Origin: Aeromicrobium sp.
GTDB lineage: Bacteria; Actinomycetota; Actinomycetes; Propionibacteriales; Nocardioidaceae
NCBI RefSeq assembly: GCF_023146395.1
Contig: NZ_JAGLCD010000006.1
Coordinates: 121,809 to 185,808 of the forward strand
DNA: 64,000 nucleotides
Direction of reading: 5' to 3'
In this document: positions 28,535 to 39,154 of the stretch, piece by piece
Numbering within the stretch: the stretch's first letter is position 1
How the letters are laid out: the number at the start of each line of letters is the position of its first letter
Notes under the pieces: generated by a model
Database searches by the model: none
Seen by the model: only the letters and a program-made list of their open reading frames with translations
What the model was told of the DNA's origin: nothing
Translations under genes and position numbers: made by a program

Positions 28535-29572
28535 ATGACCGTGACTGACGCGCACGACCTCGACCAGACCCAGGAAGCTCTGCCGACCCTCGGGGGAGCC
28601 GAGTACGCCCAGACCCTGCGCCAGCTCTCCCAGGCGTCCGTCGACCGTCACTTCGACGCGTTCATCGACATCCCGTGGGACCACCCGGACTTCCAGGTCG
28701 ACCCCACCGACGAGCGGTGGATCCTCCCCGACGGCATCGATCCGCTCGGCTCACACCCCTGGTACAAGGGGCTGCCGGTCGAGCGTCAGATCGAGATCGG
28801 CATGTGGCGCCAGGCCAACATCATGAAGGTCGGCCTGCAGTTCGAGAACATCCTGATCCGCGGCATCATGCAGTACGTCTTCACCCAGCCGAACGGGTCG
28901 GAGGAGTACCGCTACCTCACCCACGAGGCCACCGAGGAGTGCCACCACACGCAGATGTTCCAGCAGGGCGTCAACCGCATCGGCGTCGACGTCCCGGGCA
29001 TGCCCCGGTGGATGCGCGCCGTGTCCGGACTCCTGCCGCTCGTGGCGTCCCGCTTCCCGGTCGCGTTCTTCATCGGCGTGCTGGCCGGGGAGGAGCCGAT
29101 CGACCACACCCAGAAGCAGGTCCTGCGTGGCTCGAAGCAGCTGCCGCCGGTCCTGGCGCGGATCATGCAGATCCACGTCGCCGAGGAGGCGCGTCACATC
29201 TCCTTCGCGCACGCCTACGTGATGCGCAACGGCCCGCGGCTGGGCCGCGTCGAGCGGCAGATCGTCGCGCTGCTGTACCCCGTGATCATGCGGGTGCTGG
29301 GTGACGCGATCCTGATCCCGCCGAAGGAGCTCCGCACCGAGATGGGCGTGCCGAAGCACGTGCTCGACGAGCTGTACTGGAACTCGCCGCAGTCGCAGGA
29401 GTTCCTGGCCGAGCTGTTCAGCGATGTGCGCATGCTGGCCGAGGAGTCCGGCCTCATGACGCGCGCGTCGCGCCGGGTGTGGCGCCGGCTCAAGATCGAC
29501 GGCCGCTCCTCGCGATACCGCAGCGAGCCGCCGGCCGCGCTGGTCGACCCGGTCGCGGTCGACGCAGCCTGA
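28535..29572 (+). CDS. AurF-like diiron N-oxygenase family protein
   Basis: Two helical carboxylate motifs, EATEECHHTQMF and HVAEEARHISFAH; 345 aa. Confidence 0.8.
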   Translation: MTVTDAHDLDQTQEALPTLGGAEYAQTLRQLSQASVDRHFDAFIDIPWDHPDFQVDPTDERWILPDGIDPLGSHPWYKGLPVERQIEIGMWRQANIMKVGLQFENILIRGIMQYVFTQPNGSEEYRYLTHEATEECHHTQMFQQGVNRIGVDVPGMPRWMRAVSGLLPLVASRFPVAFFIGVLAGEEPIDHTQKQVLRGSKQLPPVLARIMQIHVAEEARHISFAHAYVMRNGPRLGRVERQIVALLYPVIMRVLGDAILIPPKELRTEMGVPKHVLDELYWNSPQSQEFLAELFSDVRMLAEESGLMTRASRRVWRRLKIDGRSSRYRSEPPAALVDPVAVDAA

Positions 29573-29573
29573 C

Positions 29574-31223
29574 GTGCCCCACGTCGTCACGCAGCCGTGC
29601 TGCGGCGACGCCTCGTGCGTCTTCGCCTGCCCGGTCAACTGCATCCACCCCACCCCGGACGAGCCGGACTTCGCCACGGCGGAGATGGTCTACATCGACC
29701 CCGTCTCGTGCGTCGACTGCGGGGCGTGCGTGCGGGCCTGCCCCGTCGGCGCGATCAAGCCGCACACCAAGCTGGATGACGACGAGCTCGTGTTCATGGA
29801 GCTCAATGCGCTCTTCCATGCCGGTTCCGACGCGGGCAACGGCCTGGAGTCGGCCACCCGCCCGGCGCAGGCGCCCGTGCCGCCGGTCGTGCGGGTGCCG
29901 GAGGGCACGTCGCTCGACGTCGCGATCGTGGGGGCCGGCCCGGCCGCGCTGTACGCGGCCGACGAGCTCCTGAAGCAGCGCGGCGTGCGGGTCACCGTGC
30001 TCGACCGGCTGCCGACGCCGCACGGCCTGGTGCGGGCGGGCGTCGCGCCCGACCACCAGCACACCAAGGACATCGGAAGGCTGTTCGCACAGATCGAGTC
30101 GCAGCCGGGTTTCGCGTACCGCCTCGGCGTCGAGGTCGGCCGCGACGTGACCCATGACCAGCTCCTGACCAGCCATGACGCGGTGGTCTACGCCACGGGT
30201 GCGCCGGCCGACCGGCAGCTCGGGGTGCCCGGGGAGGGCCTGCCCGGCACGGCGACCGCCACCGAGGTCGTGGCCTGGTACAACGGCCACCCCGATCATG
30301 TGCAGGCGCCGCTGGACCTCCAGGCCGAGCGCGTCGTGGTGGTCGGCAACGGCAACGTCGCCCTGGACGTCGCCCGGGTGATCCTCAGCGAGCCCGACGA
30401 GCTGGCCCGCACCGACATCGCCGACCACGCGCTCGCTGCCCTGCGCCAGAGCGCGGTGCGCGAGGTCGTGCTGGTGGCGCGGCGGGGGCCCGCCCAGGCC
30501 GCCTTCACGGTGCCGGAGATGGTCGGCCTGCTGCACCACCGCGACATCGACGTCGTGGTCGAGCAGCGTGAGCTGCTGGGGGGCGACGACCAGAAGTCGG
30601 CCCTGCTGCGCGACGGTTCGGTCCCGGTGGTCGACCCGGCGCGCCGGCGCGTCGTGCTGCGGTTCCTGGCAGCACCGGAAGCCGTCATCGGCGACGACGT
30701 GGTCGAGGGCCTGCAAGTCGTGCACACCTCGCTCGAGACGCGAGCCGACGGCGCGGTCGTCGCCGTGCCCATGCAGGAGCGCGAGGTCATCGCCACCTCG
30801 TGCGTGCTGCGCTCGGTGGGCTATCGCTCGACCCCCGTCCCCGGCGTCCCGTTCGACCCTGCACTCCACCGGATCCCGAACATCGACGGGCGGGTGCTGG
30901 CCGAGCCGGGTGGCGAGCTGTTGCCGCGCACGTACGTCGTGGGATGGGCCAAGCGCGGGCCCACGGGGTTCATCGGCACCAACAAGTCGTGCTCGCTCGA
31001 GACCGTCAACGCGCTGCTCACCGACGTCGCGACGGGTCGTGTGGTGCCGGCCGGCCGGCCCCGACCGGTCCTGCACGACGGGGCCGCGCTCGACCGGGCT
31101 GACTGGCTGCTGCTCGACGCGCACGAGCGTCGAGCCGGGCGTGAGCAGGGCCGTCCCCGGCGCAAGGTCGTCGACCGTCTCGCGATGGCGGACGTCGTCA
31201 GGACCGCCAAGGCGGCTCGGTAG
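29574..31223 (+). CDS. ferredoxin/ferredoxin-NADP reductase fusion (FprB-like)
   Basis: N-terminal 2x4Fe-4S (CVFACPVNC, CVDCGACVRACPVGAI) + VAIVGAGPAALYAADELL and VVVVGNGNVALDVAR. Confidence 0.9.
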   Translation: MPHVVTQPCCGDASCVFACPVNCIHPTPDEPDFATAEMVYIDPVSCVDCGACVRACPVGAIKPHTKLDDDELVFMELNALFHAGSDAGNGLESATRPAQAPVPPVVRVPEGTSLDVAIVGAGPAALYAADELLKQRGVRVTVLDRLPTPHGLVRAGVAPDHQHTKDIGRLFAQIESQPGFAYRLGVEVGRDVTHDQLLTSHDAVVYATGAPADRQLGVPGEGLPGTATATEVVAWYNGHPDHVQAPLDLQAERVVVVGNGNVALDVARVILSEPDELARTDIADHALAALRQSAVREVVLVARRGPAQAAFTVPEMVGLLHHRDIDVVVEQRELLGGDDQKSALLRDGSVPVVDPARRRVVLRFLAAPEAVIGDDVVEGLQVVHTSLETRADGAVVAVPMQEREVIATSCVLRSVGYRSTPVPGVPFDPALHRIPNIDGRVLAEPGGELLPRTYVVGWAKRGPTGFIGTNKSCSLETVNALLTDVATGRVVPAGRPRPVLHDGAALDRADWLLLDAHERRAGREQGRPRRKVVDRLAMADVVRTAKAAR

Positions 31224-31232
31224 ACTGATCCG

Positions 31233-32144
31233 GTGAGCACCGAACAGACCCCCAGCACCCCCAGCGAGGTCGGCACCTCTCGCGTGAAGCGCGGCATGGC
31301 CGAGATGCTGAAGGGCGGCGTCATCATGGACGTCGTCGACGCGACGCAGGCGAAGATCGCCGAGGACGCCGGCGCCGTGGCCGTCATGGCGCTCGAGCGG
31401 GTCCCGGCCGACATCCGCGCCCAGGGTGGCGTGGCGCGGGCCAGCGATCCCGACCTGATCGACGGCATCATCGACGCCGTCTCGATCCCGGTCATGGCCA
31501 AGGCGCGCATCGGCCACTTCGCGGAGGCCCAGATCCTGCAGAGCCTCGGCGTCGACTACATCGACGAGTCCGAGGTCCTGACGCCGGCCGACTACGCCAA
31601 CCACATCGACAAGTGGGCGTTCAACGTCCCGTTCGTCTGCGGCGCGACCAACCTCGGCGAGGCGCTGCGCCGCATCACCGAGGGTGCGGCCTTCATCCGC
31701 TCCAAGGGCGAGGCCGGCACGGGCGACGTCTCCAACGCCGTGACCCACATCCGCAAGATCACGGGCGAGATCCGTCGTCTCCAGGGCCTGCGCGACGACG
31801 AGCTCTACGTCGCCGCCAAGGAGCTGCAGGCGCCGTTCGACCTGGTCAAGGAGATCGCCGCGACCGGCAAGCTCCCCGTCACGCTCTTCACGGCCGGCGG
31901 CATCGCGACCCCCGCCGACGCCGCGCTGGTCATGCAGCTCGGGTCCGAAGGCGTCTTCGTCGGCTCCGGCATCTTCAAGTCCGGCAACCCGTCCGAGCGC
32001 GCCGAGGCGATCGTCAAGGCCACGACGTTCTACGACGACCCCGACGTGGTCGCCAAGGTCTCGCGCGGACTCGGCGACGCGATGGTCGGCATCAACGTCT
32101 CCGACATCCCCGAGCCGCACCGCCTCGAGACCCGCGGCTGGTAA
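31233..32144 (+). CDS. pdxS: pyridoxal 5'-phosphate synthase lyase subunit
   Basis: [55 protein letters not shown]. Confidence 0.98.
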   Translation: MSTEQTPSTPSEVGTSRVKRGMAEMLKGGVIMDVVDATQAKIAEDAGAVAVMALERVPADIRAQGGVARASDPDLIDGIIDAVSIPVMAKARIGHFAEAQILQSLGVDYIDESEVLTPADYANHIDKWAFNVPFVCGATNLGEALRRITEGAAFIRSKGEAGTGDVSNAVTHIRKITGEIRRLQGLRDDELYVAAKELQAPFDLVKEIAATGKLPVTLFTAGGIATPADAALVMQLGSEGVFVGSGIFKSGNPSERAEAIVKATTFYDDPDVVAKVSRGLGDAMVGINVSDIPEPHRLETRGW

Positions 32145-32160
32145 GCGGCAACGACTTCGT

Positions 32161-32255
32161 CGCTCCGCGGCTCGTTCCTCGCCGCTTTCTCGGTGCTCGC
32201 TGGCGCTCGCACCGAGCCGCTTGTCTCGCTGCGCTCGACCGGTGGTCGCGGAGCG
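32161..32255. repeat. Intergenic palindromic (REP-like) element between pdxS and pdxT
   Basis: CGCTCCGCG (32161-32169)/CGCGGAGCG (32247-32255) and CTCGGTGC (32189-32196)/GCACCGAG (32209-32216); ends CTCGACCGGTGG. Confidence 0.6.
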
Positions 32256-32301
32256 GCTGGTCGGGTCTGCCACGCCCGCTGGCGGTCACTAGGGTGATCC
32301 G

Positions 32302-32898
32302 GTGACTTCTCGGCCGACGATCGGTGTCTTCGCCCTGCAGGGCGACGTGCGCGAGCACGTCGCCGCGCTCGAACGGCTGGGCGCCACGGCCATCACGGTC
32401 CGGCGGCCCAGCGAGCTCGCGCAGTGCGACGGCCTGGTGCTCCCGGGAGGGGAGTCGACCACGATGTTCAAGCTCGCGCGGACCTTCGAGCTCTTCGAGC
32501 CGATCGTCGACCGCATCCGCAGCGGCATGCCCACGTTCGGCACGTGCGCGGGGATGATCATGCTGGCCGACCGGGTCAAGGACGGCACGCGGGACCAGGA
32601 GACCTTCGGGGGGCTTGACGTGACGGTGCGGCGCAACGCGTTCGGGCGCCAGGTCGACTCCTTCGAGGGCGACCTGAGCCTCGCGGGGCTCGCCGATCCG
32701 GTCCATGCGGTGTTCATCCGGGCCCCGTGGATCGAGCAGGCGGGGGAGTCGGTCGAGGTGCTGGCCTCGGTCGAGGTGGCCGGCGCGGATAGGATCGTCG
32801 CGGTTCGACAGGGCCACCTGCTCGCCACCGCCTTCCACCCGGAGGTCGGTGACGACGACCGGGTGCACGGTCTCTTCGTCGATCTCGTCACGCAGTAG
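32302..32898 (+). CDS. pdxT: pyridoxal 5'-phosphate synthase glutaminase subunit (GTG start)
   Basis: [36 protein letters not shown]. Confidence 0.97.
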   Translation: MTSRPTIGVFALQGDVREHVAALERLGATAITVRRPSELAQCDGLVLPGGESTTMFKLARTFELFEPIVDRIRSGMPTFGTCAGMIMLADRVKDGTRDQETFGGLDVTVRRNAFGRQVDSFEGDLSLAGLADPVHAVFIRAPWIEQAGESVEVLASVEVAGADRIVAVRQGHLLATAFHPEVGDDDRVHGLFVDLVTQ

Positions 32899-32917
32899 AG
32901 AACAGAGGGGACGCGCC

Positions 32918-33682
32918 ATGTCAGGGCACTCCAAGTGGGCCACCACGAAGCACAAGAAGGCGGTCGTCGACGCCAAGCGCGGCAAGATGTTCGCCAAGCT
33001 CATCAAGAACATCGAGGTCGCGGCCCGCACCGGCGGCCCCGACCCCGACGGCAACCCCACGCTCTACGACGCGATCCAGAAGGCCAAGAAGTCCTCGGTC
33101 CCGAACGACAACATCGACCGCGCGGTCAAGCGCGGTGGCGGCATCGGCGACGAGGCGGTCGACTACACCACGATCATGTACGAGGGGTACGGCCCCAACG
33201 GGATCGCGATGCTCGTCGAGTGCCTCACCGACAACAAGAACCGGGCCGCGATGGAGGTCCGCACGGCCATGACGCGCAACGGCGGCACGATGGCCGACCC
33301 GGGATCGGTCTCCTACCTGTTCCACCGCAAGGGCGTCATCATCGTCCCGGCCGAGCAGGAGGGCGGACCGACCAACGAGGACGACATCCTCCTGGCGGTC
33401 CTCGACGCCGGCGCCGACGAGGTCAACGACCTCGGTGAGGCGTTCGAGGTCGTCTGCGAGCCCACCGACCTGGTCGCCGTCCGCACCGCGCTGCAGGAGG
33501 CGGGACTCGACTACGACTCGGCCGACGCCTCGTTCGTGCCCTCGGTGCAGGTCGAGGTCGACGTCGACGGCGCCACCAAGGTGCTCCGGCTGATCGACGC
33601 GCTGGAGGACTGCGACGACGTGCAGAACGTCTTCGCCAACTTCGACGCGACCGACGAGGTCATGGAGCAGGCCCAGGCCTGA
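32918..33682 (+). CDS. YebC/PmpR family DNA-binding regulator
   Basis: [37 protein letters not shown]. Confidence 0.97.
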   Translation: MSGHSKWATTKHKKAVVDAKRGKMFAKLIKNIEVAARTGGPDPDGNPTLYDAIQKAKKSSVPNDNIDRAVKRGGGIGDEAVDYTTIMYEGYGPNGIAMLVECLTDNKNRAAMEVRTAMTRNGGTMADPGSVSYLFHRKGVIIVPAEQEGGPTNEDDILLAVLDAGADEVNDLGEAFEVVCEPTDLVAVRTALQEAGLDYDSADASFVPSVQVEVDVDGATKVLRLIDALEDCDDVQNVFANFDATDEVMEQAQA

Positions 33683-33728
33683 CACGGGCGTGTCGTGCCG
33701 CAGTGCGTCGGTGCCGCCGCCTAGGCTG

Positions 33729-33744
33729 TCGAACATGAGTTCGG
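33729..33744. promoter_or_regulatory. LexA/SOS-like box TCGAACATGAGTTCGG overlapping the ruvC start
   Basis: Matches TCGAAC-N4-GTTCGA at 11 of 12 defined positions. Confidence 0.7.
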
Positions 33745-34265
33745 TCGGACTGCGGGTCATGGGCATCGATCCCGGCCTCACGCGCTGTGGTGTCGGAGTC
33801 GTGGAGGGGTCGGTCGGTCGTCCGATGGACCTCGTCCACGTGGGTGTCGTCCGGACGCCGGCCGACCTCGACGTCGCACGGCGCCTGCTGCTGCTGGCCG
33901 AGGGGATCGAGGCCGCCATCGCCGAGCACCGGCCCGAGGCGGTCGCGATCGAGCGGGTCTTCGCCCAGCACAACGTCCGCACCGTCATGGGCACGGCCCA
34001 GGCCAGCGGCGTCGCGATGGCGGTTGCGGCCCGGCACGGACTCGGCGTCCACCTGCACACCCCGAGCGAGGTCAAGGCCGCCGTCACGGGCAGCGGCCGC
34101 TCCGACAAGGCGCAGGTCGGGCAGATGGTCACGCGCATCCTGCGGCTCACCGAGACCCCCAAGCCCGCCGACGCCGCCGACGCGCTCGCGATCGCGATCT
34201 GCCACGTGTGGCGCGGGGGAGCGCAGCAGCGGCTGGCCGACGCCCTGGCGAGGGCGGGCCGATGA
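33735..34265 (+). CDS. ruvC: Holliday junction endodeoxyribonuclease RuvC
   Basis: [27 protein letters not shown]. Confidence 0.97.
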   Translation: MSSVGLRVMGIDPGLTRCGVGVVEGSVGRPMDLVHVGVVRTPADLDVARRLLLLAEGIEAAIAEHRPEAVAIERVFAQHNVRTVMGTAQASGVAMAVAARHGLGVHLHTPSEVKAAVTGSGRSDKAQVGQMVTRILRLTETPKPADAADALAIAICHVWRGGAQQRLADALARAGR

Positions 34266-34855
34266 TCGCGTCTCTGCGCGGCACGGTCGTCGCGATCCAG
34301 CTCGACGGAGCCGTCCTCGACGTCAGCGGTGTCGGGTACTTCGTCCGCAGCACCCCCGGCACGCTCGCGACGCTGCGGCTCGGCCAGGAGGCCACGGTCA
34401 GCACCACGCTCGTCGTCCGCGAGGACTCCATGACGCTCTACGGCTTCGGCAGCACCGAGGAGCGCGACATGTTCGAGCTCGTGCAGACCGCCAGCGGCAT
34501 CGGCCCCAAGGTCGCGCTCGCGATGCTGTCGGTGCTCGACCCCGACCGGCTGCGCTCGGCCATCGCCCAGTCCGATCTCGCCGTCCTCACGTCCGTGCCC
34601 GGCATCGGTCGGAAGGGCGCCGAGCGCATCGTGGTCGAGCTCAAGGATCGCGTCGGCCTGGCCACCACCGCCAGCGCCACGGGGGCACCCGCCTGGCGTG
34701 AGCAGGTCCACGAGGCGCTGCTCGGCCTCGGCTGGAGCGCGCGCGACGCCGAGTCGGCCGTCGACACCGTGGCCTCCGAGCTCGCCGACGGCGCCGAGCC
34801 CGACGTCGCCACCGCGCTGCGTGACGCCCTCCGCTCACTCGCGCGGTCGCGATGA
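34262..34855 (+). CDS. ruvA: Holliday junction branch migration protein RuvA
   Basis: [13 protein letters not shown]...[15 protein letters not shown]...[18 protein letters not shown]. Confidence 0.97.
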   Translation: MIASLRGTVVAIQLDGAVLDVSGVGYFVRSTPGTLATLRLGQEATVSTTLVVREDSMTLYGFGSTEERDMFELVQTASGIGPKVALAMLSVLDPDRLRSAIAQSDLAVLTSVPGIGRKGAERIVVELKDRVGLATTASATGAPAWREQVHEALLGLGWSARDAESAVDTVASELADGAEPDVATALRDALRSLARSR

Positions 34856-34865
34856 GGGGGCGCCG

Positions 34866-35945
34866 ATGAGGGACGACGAGCCGGTGGAGACCGGAGAGGT
34901 CGGCATCGTCGCGCCCGCCGCCGGCACCGACGACCGGGCCTACGAGGCGGCGCTGCGCCCGCGCAGCCTCGAGGAGGTCGTGGGCCAGGACCGCGTGCGG
35001 GAGCAGCTCGCGCTCGTGCTCGAGGCGGCCACCGCGCGCGGCTCGGTGCCCGACCACGTGCTGCTCTCCGGCCCGCCGGGGCTCGGCAAGACCACGCTGG
35101 CGATGATCATCGCCCACCACCTGGCGGCGCCGCTGCGCATCACGAGCGGCCCGGCCATCCAGCACGCCGGCGACCTCGCGGCGATCCTCTCGGGCGTCAA
35201 CGAGGGCGACGTCGTGTTCATCGACGAGATCCACCGCATGTCCCGCCCGGCCGAGGAGCTCCTCTACATGGCGATGGAGGACTTCCGCGTCGACGTCGTC
35301 GTCGGCAAGGGGCCCGGTGCCACGGCGATCCCTCTGGAGATCCCGCCGTTCACCGTCGTGGGGGCCACGACGCGGGCCGGGCTGCTGCCGGGTCCGCTGC
35401 GCGACCGGTTCGGCTTCACGGCCCAGCTCGACTACTACGAAGCGTCCGATCTCGACCGCATCGTGACCCGTTCGGCCGGCCTGCTCGCCCTCGACCTCAC
35501 GCGGGAGGGGGCCAGCGAGATCGCCGGACGGTCCCGGGGCACCCCGCGGATCGCCAACCGGCTCCTGCGCCGGGTGCGCGACTACGCGCAGGTGCGCACC
35601 GGCGGCGTGCTCGACCTCGACGCTGCGCGCGCGGCGCTGGCGCTCTACGAGGTCGACGACCTCGGGCTCGACCGCCTCGACGTGGGAGTGCTGCGTGCTC
35701 TGTGCGCCAGCTTCGGCGGAGGACCCGTCGGGGTCTCCACGCTGGCCGTCGCGGTCGGCGAGGAACGTGAGACGGTCGAGGAGATCGCCGAGCCCTACCT
35801 CGTGCGCCTGGGGTTCCTGGCCCGCACCCCACGTGGACGTGTCGCCACCCCGGCGGCCTGGCGCCACCTCGGGCTCACCCCGCCGGCCAGCGCCGACCCG
35901 CAGCTGCCGCTGCTCGACGACGACGCAGTCAGCGACGATTTCTGA
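34866..35945 (+). CDS. ruvB: Holliday junction DNA helicase RuvB
   Basis: [27 protein letters not shown]. Confidence 0.98.
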   Translation: MRDDEPVETGEVGIVAPAAGTDDRAYEAALRPRSLEEVVGQDRVREQLALVLEAATARGSVPDHVLLSGPPGLGKTTLAMIIAHHLAAPLRITSGPAIQHAGDLAAILSGVNEGDVVFIDEIHRMSRPAEELLYMAMEDFRVDVVVGKGPGATAIPLEIPPFTVVGATTRAGLLPGPLRDRFGFTAQLDYYEASDLDRIVTRSAGLLALDLTREGASEIAGRSRGTPRIANRLLRRVRDYAQVRTGGVLDLDAARAALALYEVDDLGLDRLDVGVLRALCASFGGGPVGVSTLAVAVGEERETVEEIAEPYLVRLGFLARTPRGRVATPAAWRHLGLTPPASADPQLPLLDDDAVSDDF

Positions 35946-36078
35946 TTTCTCGCTGAATCCCGGTCGCGTGGCGGCGAGCACGGCGCCACGGCGTCTACAC
36001 TTCCCGATGGCCCACAGGCCGATCGGCGCGGCGCCCGGCGCCGGCCGATGTCCTCACCCCTCGTCTGGAGCTTCTCGC

Positions 36079-36375
36079 GTGTCCGAACTGGCCGGCTTCA
36101 TCCCGCTGCTGCTGATCGTCGTCGTCTTCTGGCTGTTCATCATCCGGCCGCAGCGACGTCGCCAGCAGGAGTACTCGACGCTCCAGGGCCGGCTCGAACC
36201 CGGCCTGCAGGTCATGACCACGAGCGGCATCTTCGCCGAGATCGTCTCGATCGACGACTCCGACGCGGTGCTCAGCATCGCGCCCGGCGTCGAGATCCGT
36301 GTGCACCGCCAGGCGATCGGCCAGGTCGTGACCCCTGAGCCCGTCGCCGATCCCGAGACCCCGGAAGGTCTCTGA
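36079..36375 (+). CDS. yajC: preprotein translocase subunit YajC (GTG start)
   Basis: FIPLLLIVVVFWLFIIRPQRRRQQE...MTTSGIFAEIV. Confidence 0.93.
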   Translation: MSELAGFIPLLLIVVVFWLFIIRPQRRRQQEYSTLQGRLEPGLQVMTTSGIFAEIVSIDDSDAVLSIAPGVEIRVHRQAIGQVVTPEPVADPETPEGL

Positions 36376-38000
36376 TGGCCGCCCCCGCGCGAGGGCGCCA
36401 GGTGCGTCGCCCGGGACGCACGCTGCTGCTGTTCCTCGCCGGGGTCGTGGCGATGTTCGCGCTCGTCGGATTCATCGACCTCGAGGACGGCGGTGGCCAC
36501 GGCACGTGGCAGCCGCGGCTTGGCCTGGACCTGCAGGGAGGCACCCGCATCACCCTGCAGGCCGAGTCGAGCGGTGGAGACGTCACGGCCGCCAACCTCA
36601 GCCAGGCCCGCGACATCATCGATCAGCGCGTCAACGCCACGGGAGTCTCGGAGGCCGAGGTCACGACGCAGGGCGGCAACCAGATCGTCATCGAGATCCC
36701 CGGCCAGGAACGCGGCGACATCGTCGACCAGGTGGGCCGCACCGCGCAGCTGCAGTTCCGGCTCGTGTGGCAGCAGCAGGTCGCCTCGACCGGCCAGGCG
36801 CTCGACGATGCCGCGGCCCAGCAGGCGCAGGCCACCGTCGACGCCGCCGACTGGTCGGCCCTGAGCCTCGACCAGCTCATCGCCGGCGAGACCCAGACGC
36901 CCGCCGCCCTGCCGGCGGAGTACCAGGACGCCGTCGCGGCGCTGCAGCAGCAGGCCCAGGCCTTCGTGTGCAGCCCGGGCGAGCTGTCGGTCGTCGACAC
37001 CCCCGACGAGCCCATCGTCACGTGCGACCCGAAGACCGGTGAGGTCATGGTGCTGAGCCCGGCCGTCATCGGCGGGTCCCACGTCAAGGACGCGAACGCC
37101 GCGATCCCGCAGAACACGGCGCAGTGGGTCGTCGACATCGAGCTCGACGGCGAGGGCAGCGACACGTTCGACACCGTCACCGAGGCGCTGACCCCGGCAC
37201 AGGGGCGATTCGCGGTCGTGCTCGACGGCGAGGTCATCACCGCACCGACGTCGAACGCGCACATCACCAACGGGAAGGCGCAGATCAGCGGCAGCTTCAC
37301 GCAGGAGACCGCCGTCGATCTCGCGAACCAGCTCAAGTACGGCGCCCTGCCGCTGACCTTCGTCGTCAACGGCGTCTCCGTGGAGGGTCCGACGCTCGCC
37401 GGCAGCCAGCTGCAGGCGGGTCTGATCGCCGGCGCGATCGGCATGGCACTCGTGCTGGTCTACGGACTCTTCTACTACCGCGGACTCGGCCTCGTGGTGG
37501 TCGCGTCACTCGGCGTCGCCGCCGCCATCACGTACGGCCTGGTGCTCCTGCTGGGACAGGCGATGGGCTTCACGCTCACGCTCCCCGGCATCGCCGGCCT
37601 GATCGTCGCGATCGGCATCACGGCCGACTCCTTCATCGTGCTGTTCGAGCGCATCCGTGACGAGGTGCGCGACGGCAAGTCGCTGCGGCTTGCGGTCGAG
37701 GCCGGCTGGGAGCGCGCGCGGTCGACGATCCTCGCCGCCGACGCGGTCTCCTTCCTGGCCGCGTTCATCCTGTTCATCTTCGCGATCGGCGTCGTGCGCG
37801 GATTCGCCTTCGCCCTCGGCCTGACGACCCTGGTCGACATCCTCGTGGTGTTCTTCTTCACCAAGCCGCTCATGTCGGTGCTCGCCCGGACGAAGTTCTT
37901 CGGCCAGGGCCACCAGCTGTCGGGACTCGACGCCGCGCACCTGGGCATCGAGGGTCGCAAGGTCACGGAGTTCGCCACGGCGAAGGGAGGCCGGTCCTGA
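36375..38000 (+). CDS. secD: protein translocase subunit SecD
   Basis: RLGLDLQGGTRI; FTLTLPGIAGLIVAIGITADSFIVLFERIRDE. Confidence 0.97.
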   Translation: MAAPARGRQVRRPGRTLLLFLAGVVAMFALVGFIDLEDGGGHGTWQPRLGLDLQGGTRITLQAESSGGDVTAANLSQARDIIDQRVNATGVSEAEVTTQGGNQIVIEIPGQERGDIVDQVGRTAQLQFRLVWQQQVASTGQALDDAAAQQAQATVDAADWSALSLDQLIAGETQTPAALPAEYQDAVAALQQQAQAFVCSPGELSVVDTPDEPIVTCDPKTGEVMVLSPAVIGGSHVKDANAAIPQNTAQWVVDIELDGEGSDTFDTVTEALTPAQGRFAVVLDGEVITAPTSNAHITNGKAQISGSFTQETAVDLANQLKYGALPLTFVVNGVSVEGPTLAGSQLQAGLIAGAIGMALVLVYGLFYYRGLGLVVVASLGVAAAITYGLVLLLGQAMGFTLTLPGIAGLIVAIGITADSFIVLFERIRDEVRDGKSLRLAVEAGWERARSTILAADAVSFLAAFILFIFAIGVVRGFAFALGLTTLVDILVVFFFTKPLMSVLARTKFFGQGHQLSGLDAAHLGIEGRKVTEFATAKGGRS

Positions 38001-39091
38001 TGGGACGTCTCAGCAGCTTCGGTCAGCACCTCTACACCGGCCGGGTCTCGTTCGACTTCGTCGGACGGCGCCTGCTCTGGTACGCGATCAGTGCCGTGCT
38101 GGTCCTGGGCTCGGCCGCCGGGCTCGGGGTCAACGGGCTCGAGCGCGGCATCGACTTCAAGGGCGGTGTCGAGTTCACGGCTCAGGTGAGCGACGCGAGC
38201 TCCGCGTCGGTCGACCGGTTGCGTGAAGCCGTCATCGACACCGGGCTCGACGCCGCGTCCTCGCCGGTCGTCAACACCTCGGGCGACAGCGCGATCCGGG
38301 TGCAGACCAGCGCGTTGACGCAGGACGAGACCTCGCAGGTCGCCGACGCCCTGGCCTCGGCCGGGGCGACCGAGGTGAGCCAGAATCTCGTCGGCCCGTC
38401 CTGGGGCGCCGAGGTCGCGAAGAAGGCCGCCACCGGCCTGGTCGTGTTCCTCGTGATCGTGGTGCTCTTCATCTGGGCCTACTTCCGCGAGTGGCGGATG
38501 TCGGTCGCGGCGATGGTCGCGCTGGCCCACGACCTCGTCATCACGGTGGGGATCTACGCCTGGTCGGGGTTCGAGGTGACCCCGGCGACCGTCACGGGTC
38601 TGCTCACGATCCTGGGCTACTCGCTCTACGACACCGTCGTCGTGTTCGACAAGGTGCGCGAGAACACCCGCGGCATCACGGCGTCGACCAGCCGGCTCTA
38701 CGCCGAGCAGGCGAACCTCGCCGTCAACCAGACCCTGGTGCGCTCGATCAACACCTCGATCACGGCGCTGCTGCCCGTCGGGGCCCTGCTGATCGTCGGA
38801 GTCGGCGTGCTGGGCAGCGGCCCGCTCAAGGACCTGGCACTGGCGTTGTTCGTTGGCATGGCCGTCGGCACCTACTCCTCGATCTTCATCGCGACGCCGA
38901 TCGCGGTCCAGCTCAAGGAGCGCGATCCGGCCATCCGCGAGCACACGGCCAAGGTGCTCAAGCGCCGCGCGAAGGAGCTCGAGACCCCGGACGCGGTCGC
39001 GCCGGCCACGGCTCGTCCCGTCGCGACCTCGGCCGCCGCCGGGCGCCGGCAACCGCAACGCTCGAGCCGGCAGCAGCGCCGCGGCCGGTGA
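38000..39091 (+). CDS. secF: protein translocase subunit SecF
   Basis: GLERGIDFKGGVEF; ILGYSLYDTVVVFDKVREN. Confidence 0.97.
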   Translation: MGRLSSFGQHLYTGRVSFDFVGRRLLWYAISAVLVLGSAAGLGVNGLERGIDFKGGVEFTAQVSDASSASVDRLREAVIDTGLDAASSPVVNTSGDSAIRVQTSALTQDETSQVADALASAGATEVSQNLVGPSWGAEVAKKAATGLVVFLVIVVLFIWAYFREWRMSVAAMVALAHDLVITVGIYAWSGFEVTPATVTGLLTILGYSLYDTVVVFDKVRENTRGITASTSRLYAEQANLAVNQTLVRSINTSITALLPVGALLIVGVGVLGSGPLKDLALALFVGMAVGTYSSIFIATPIAVQLKERDPAIREHTAKVLKRRAKELETPDAVAPATARPVATSAAAGRRQPQRSSRQQRRGR

Positions 39092-39154
39092 TCGCGGGTT
39101 CCGTCCCGCGCTGACCCGCGTCCCAGTACCGTGTCCGTGACCCAAGGAGTTCTC

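Noticed and set aside
29490-32273. Antisense 927-aa ORF opposite fprB-like and pdxS
   Set aside because: Shadow of well supported + strand genes; no recognisable domain.
36019-36060. GC-rich hairpin between ruvB and yajC
   Set aside because: Only ~6 outer pairs align well; expected by chance at this GC content.
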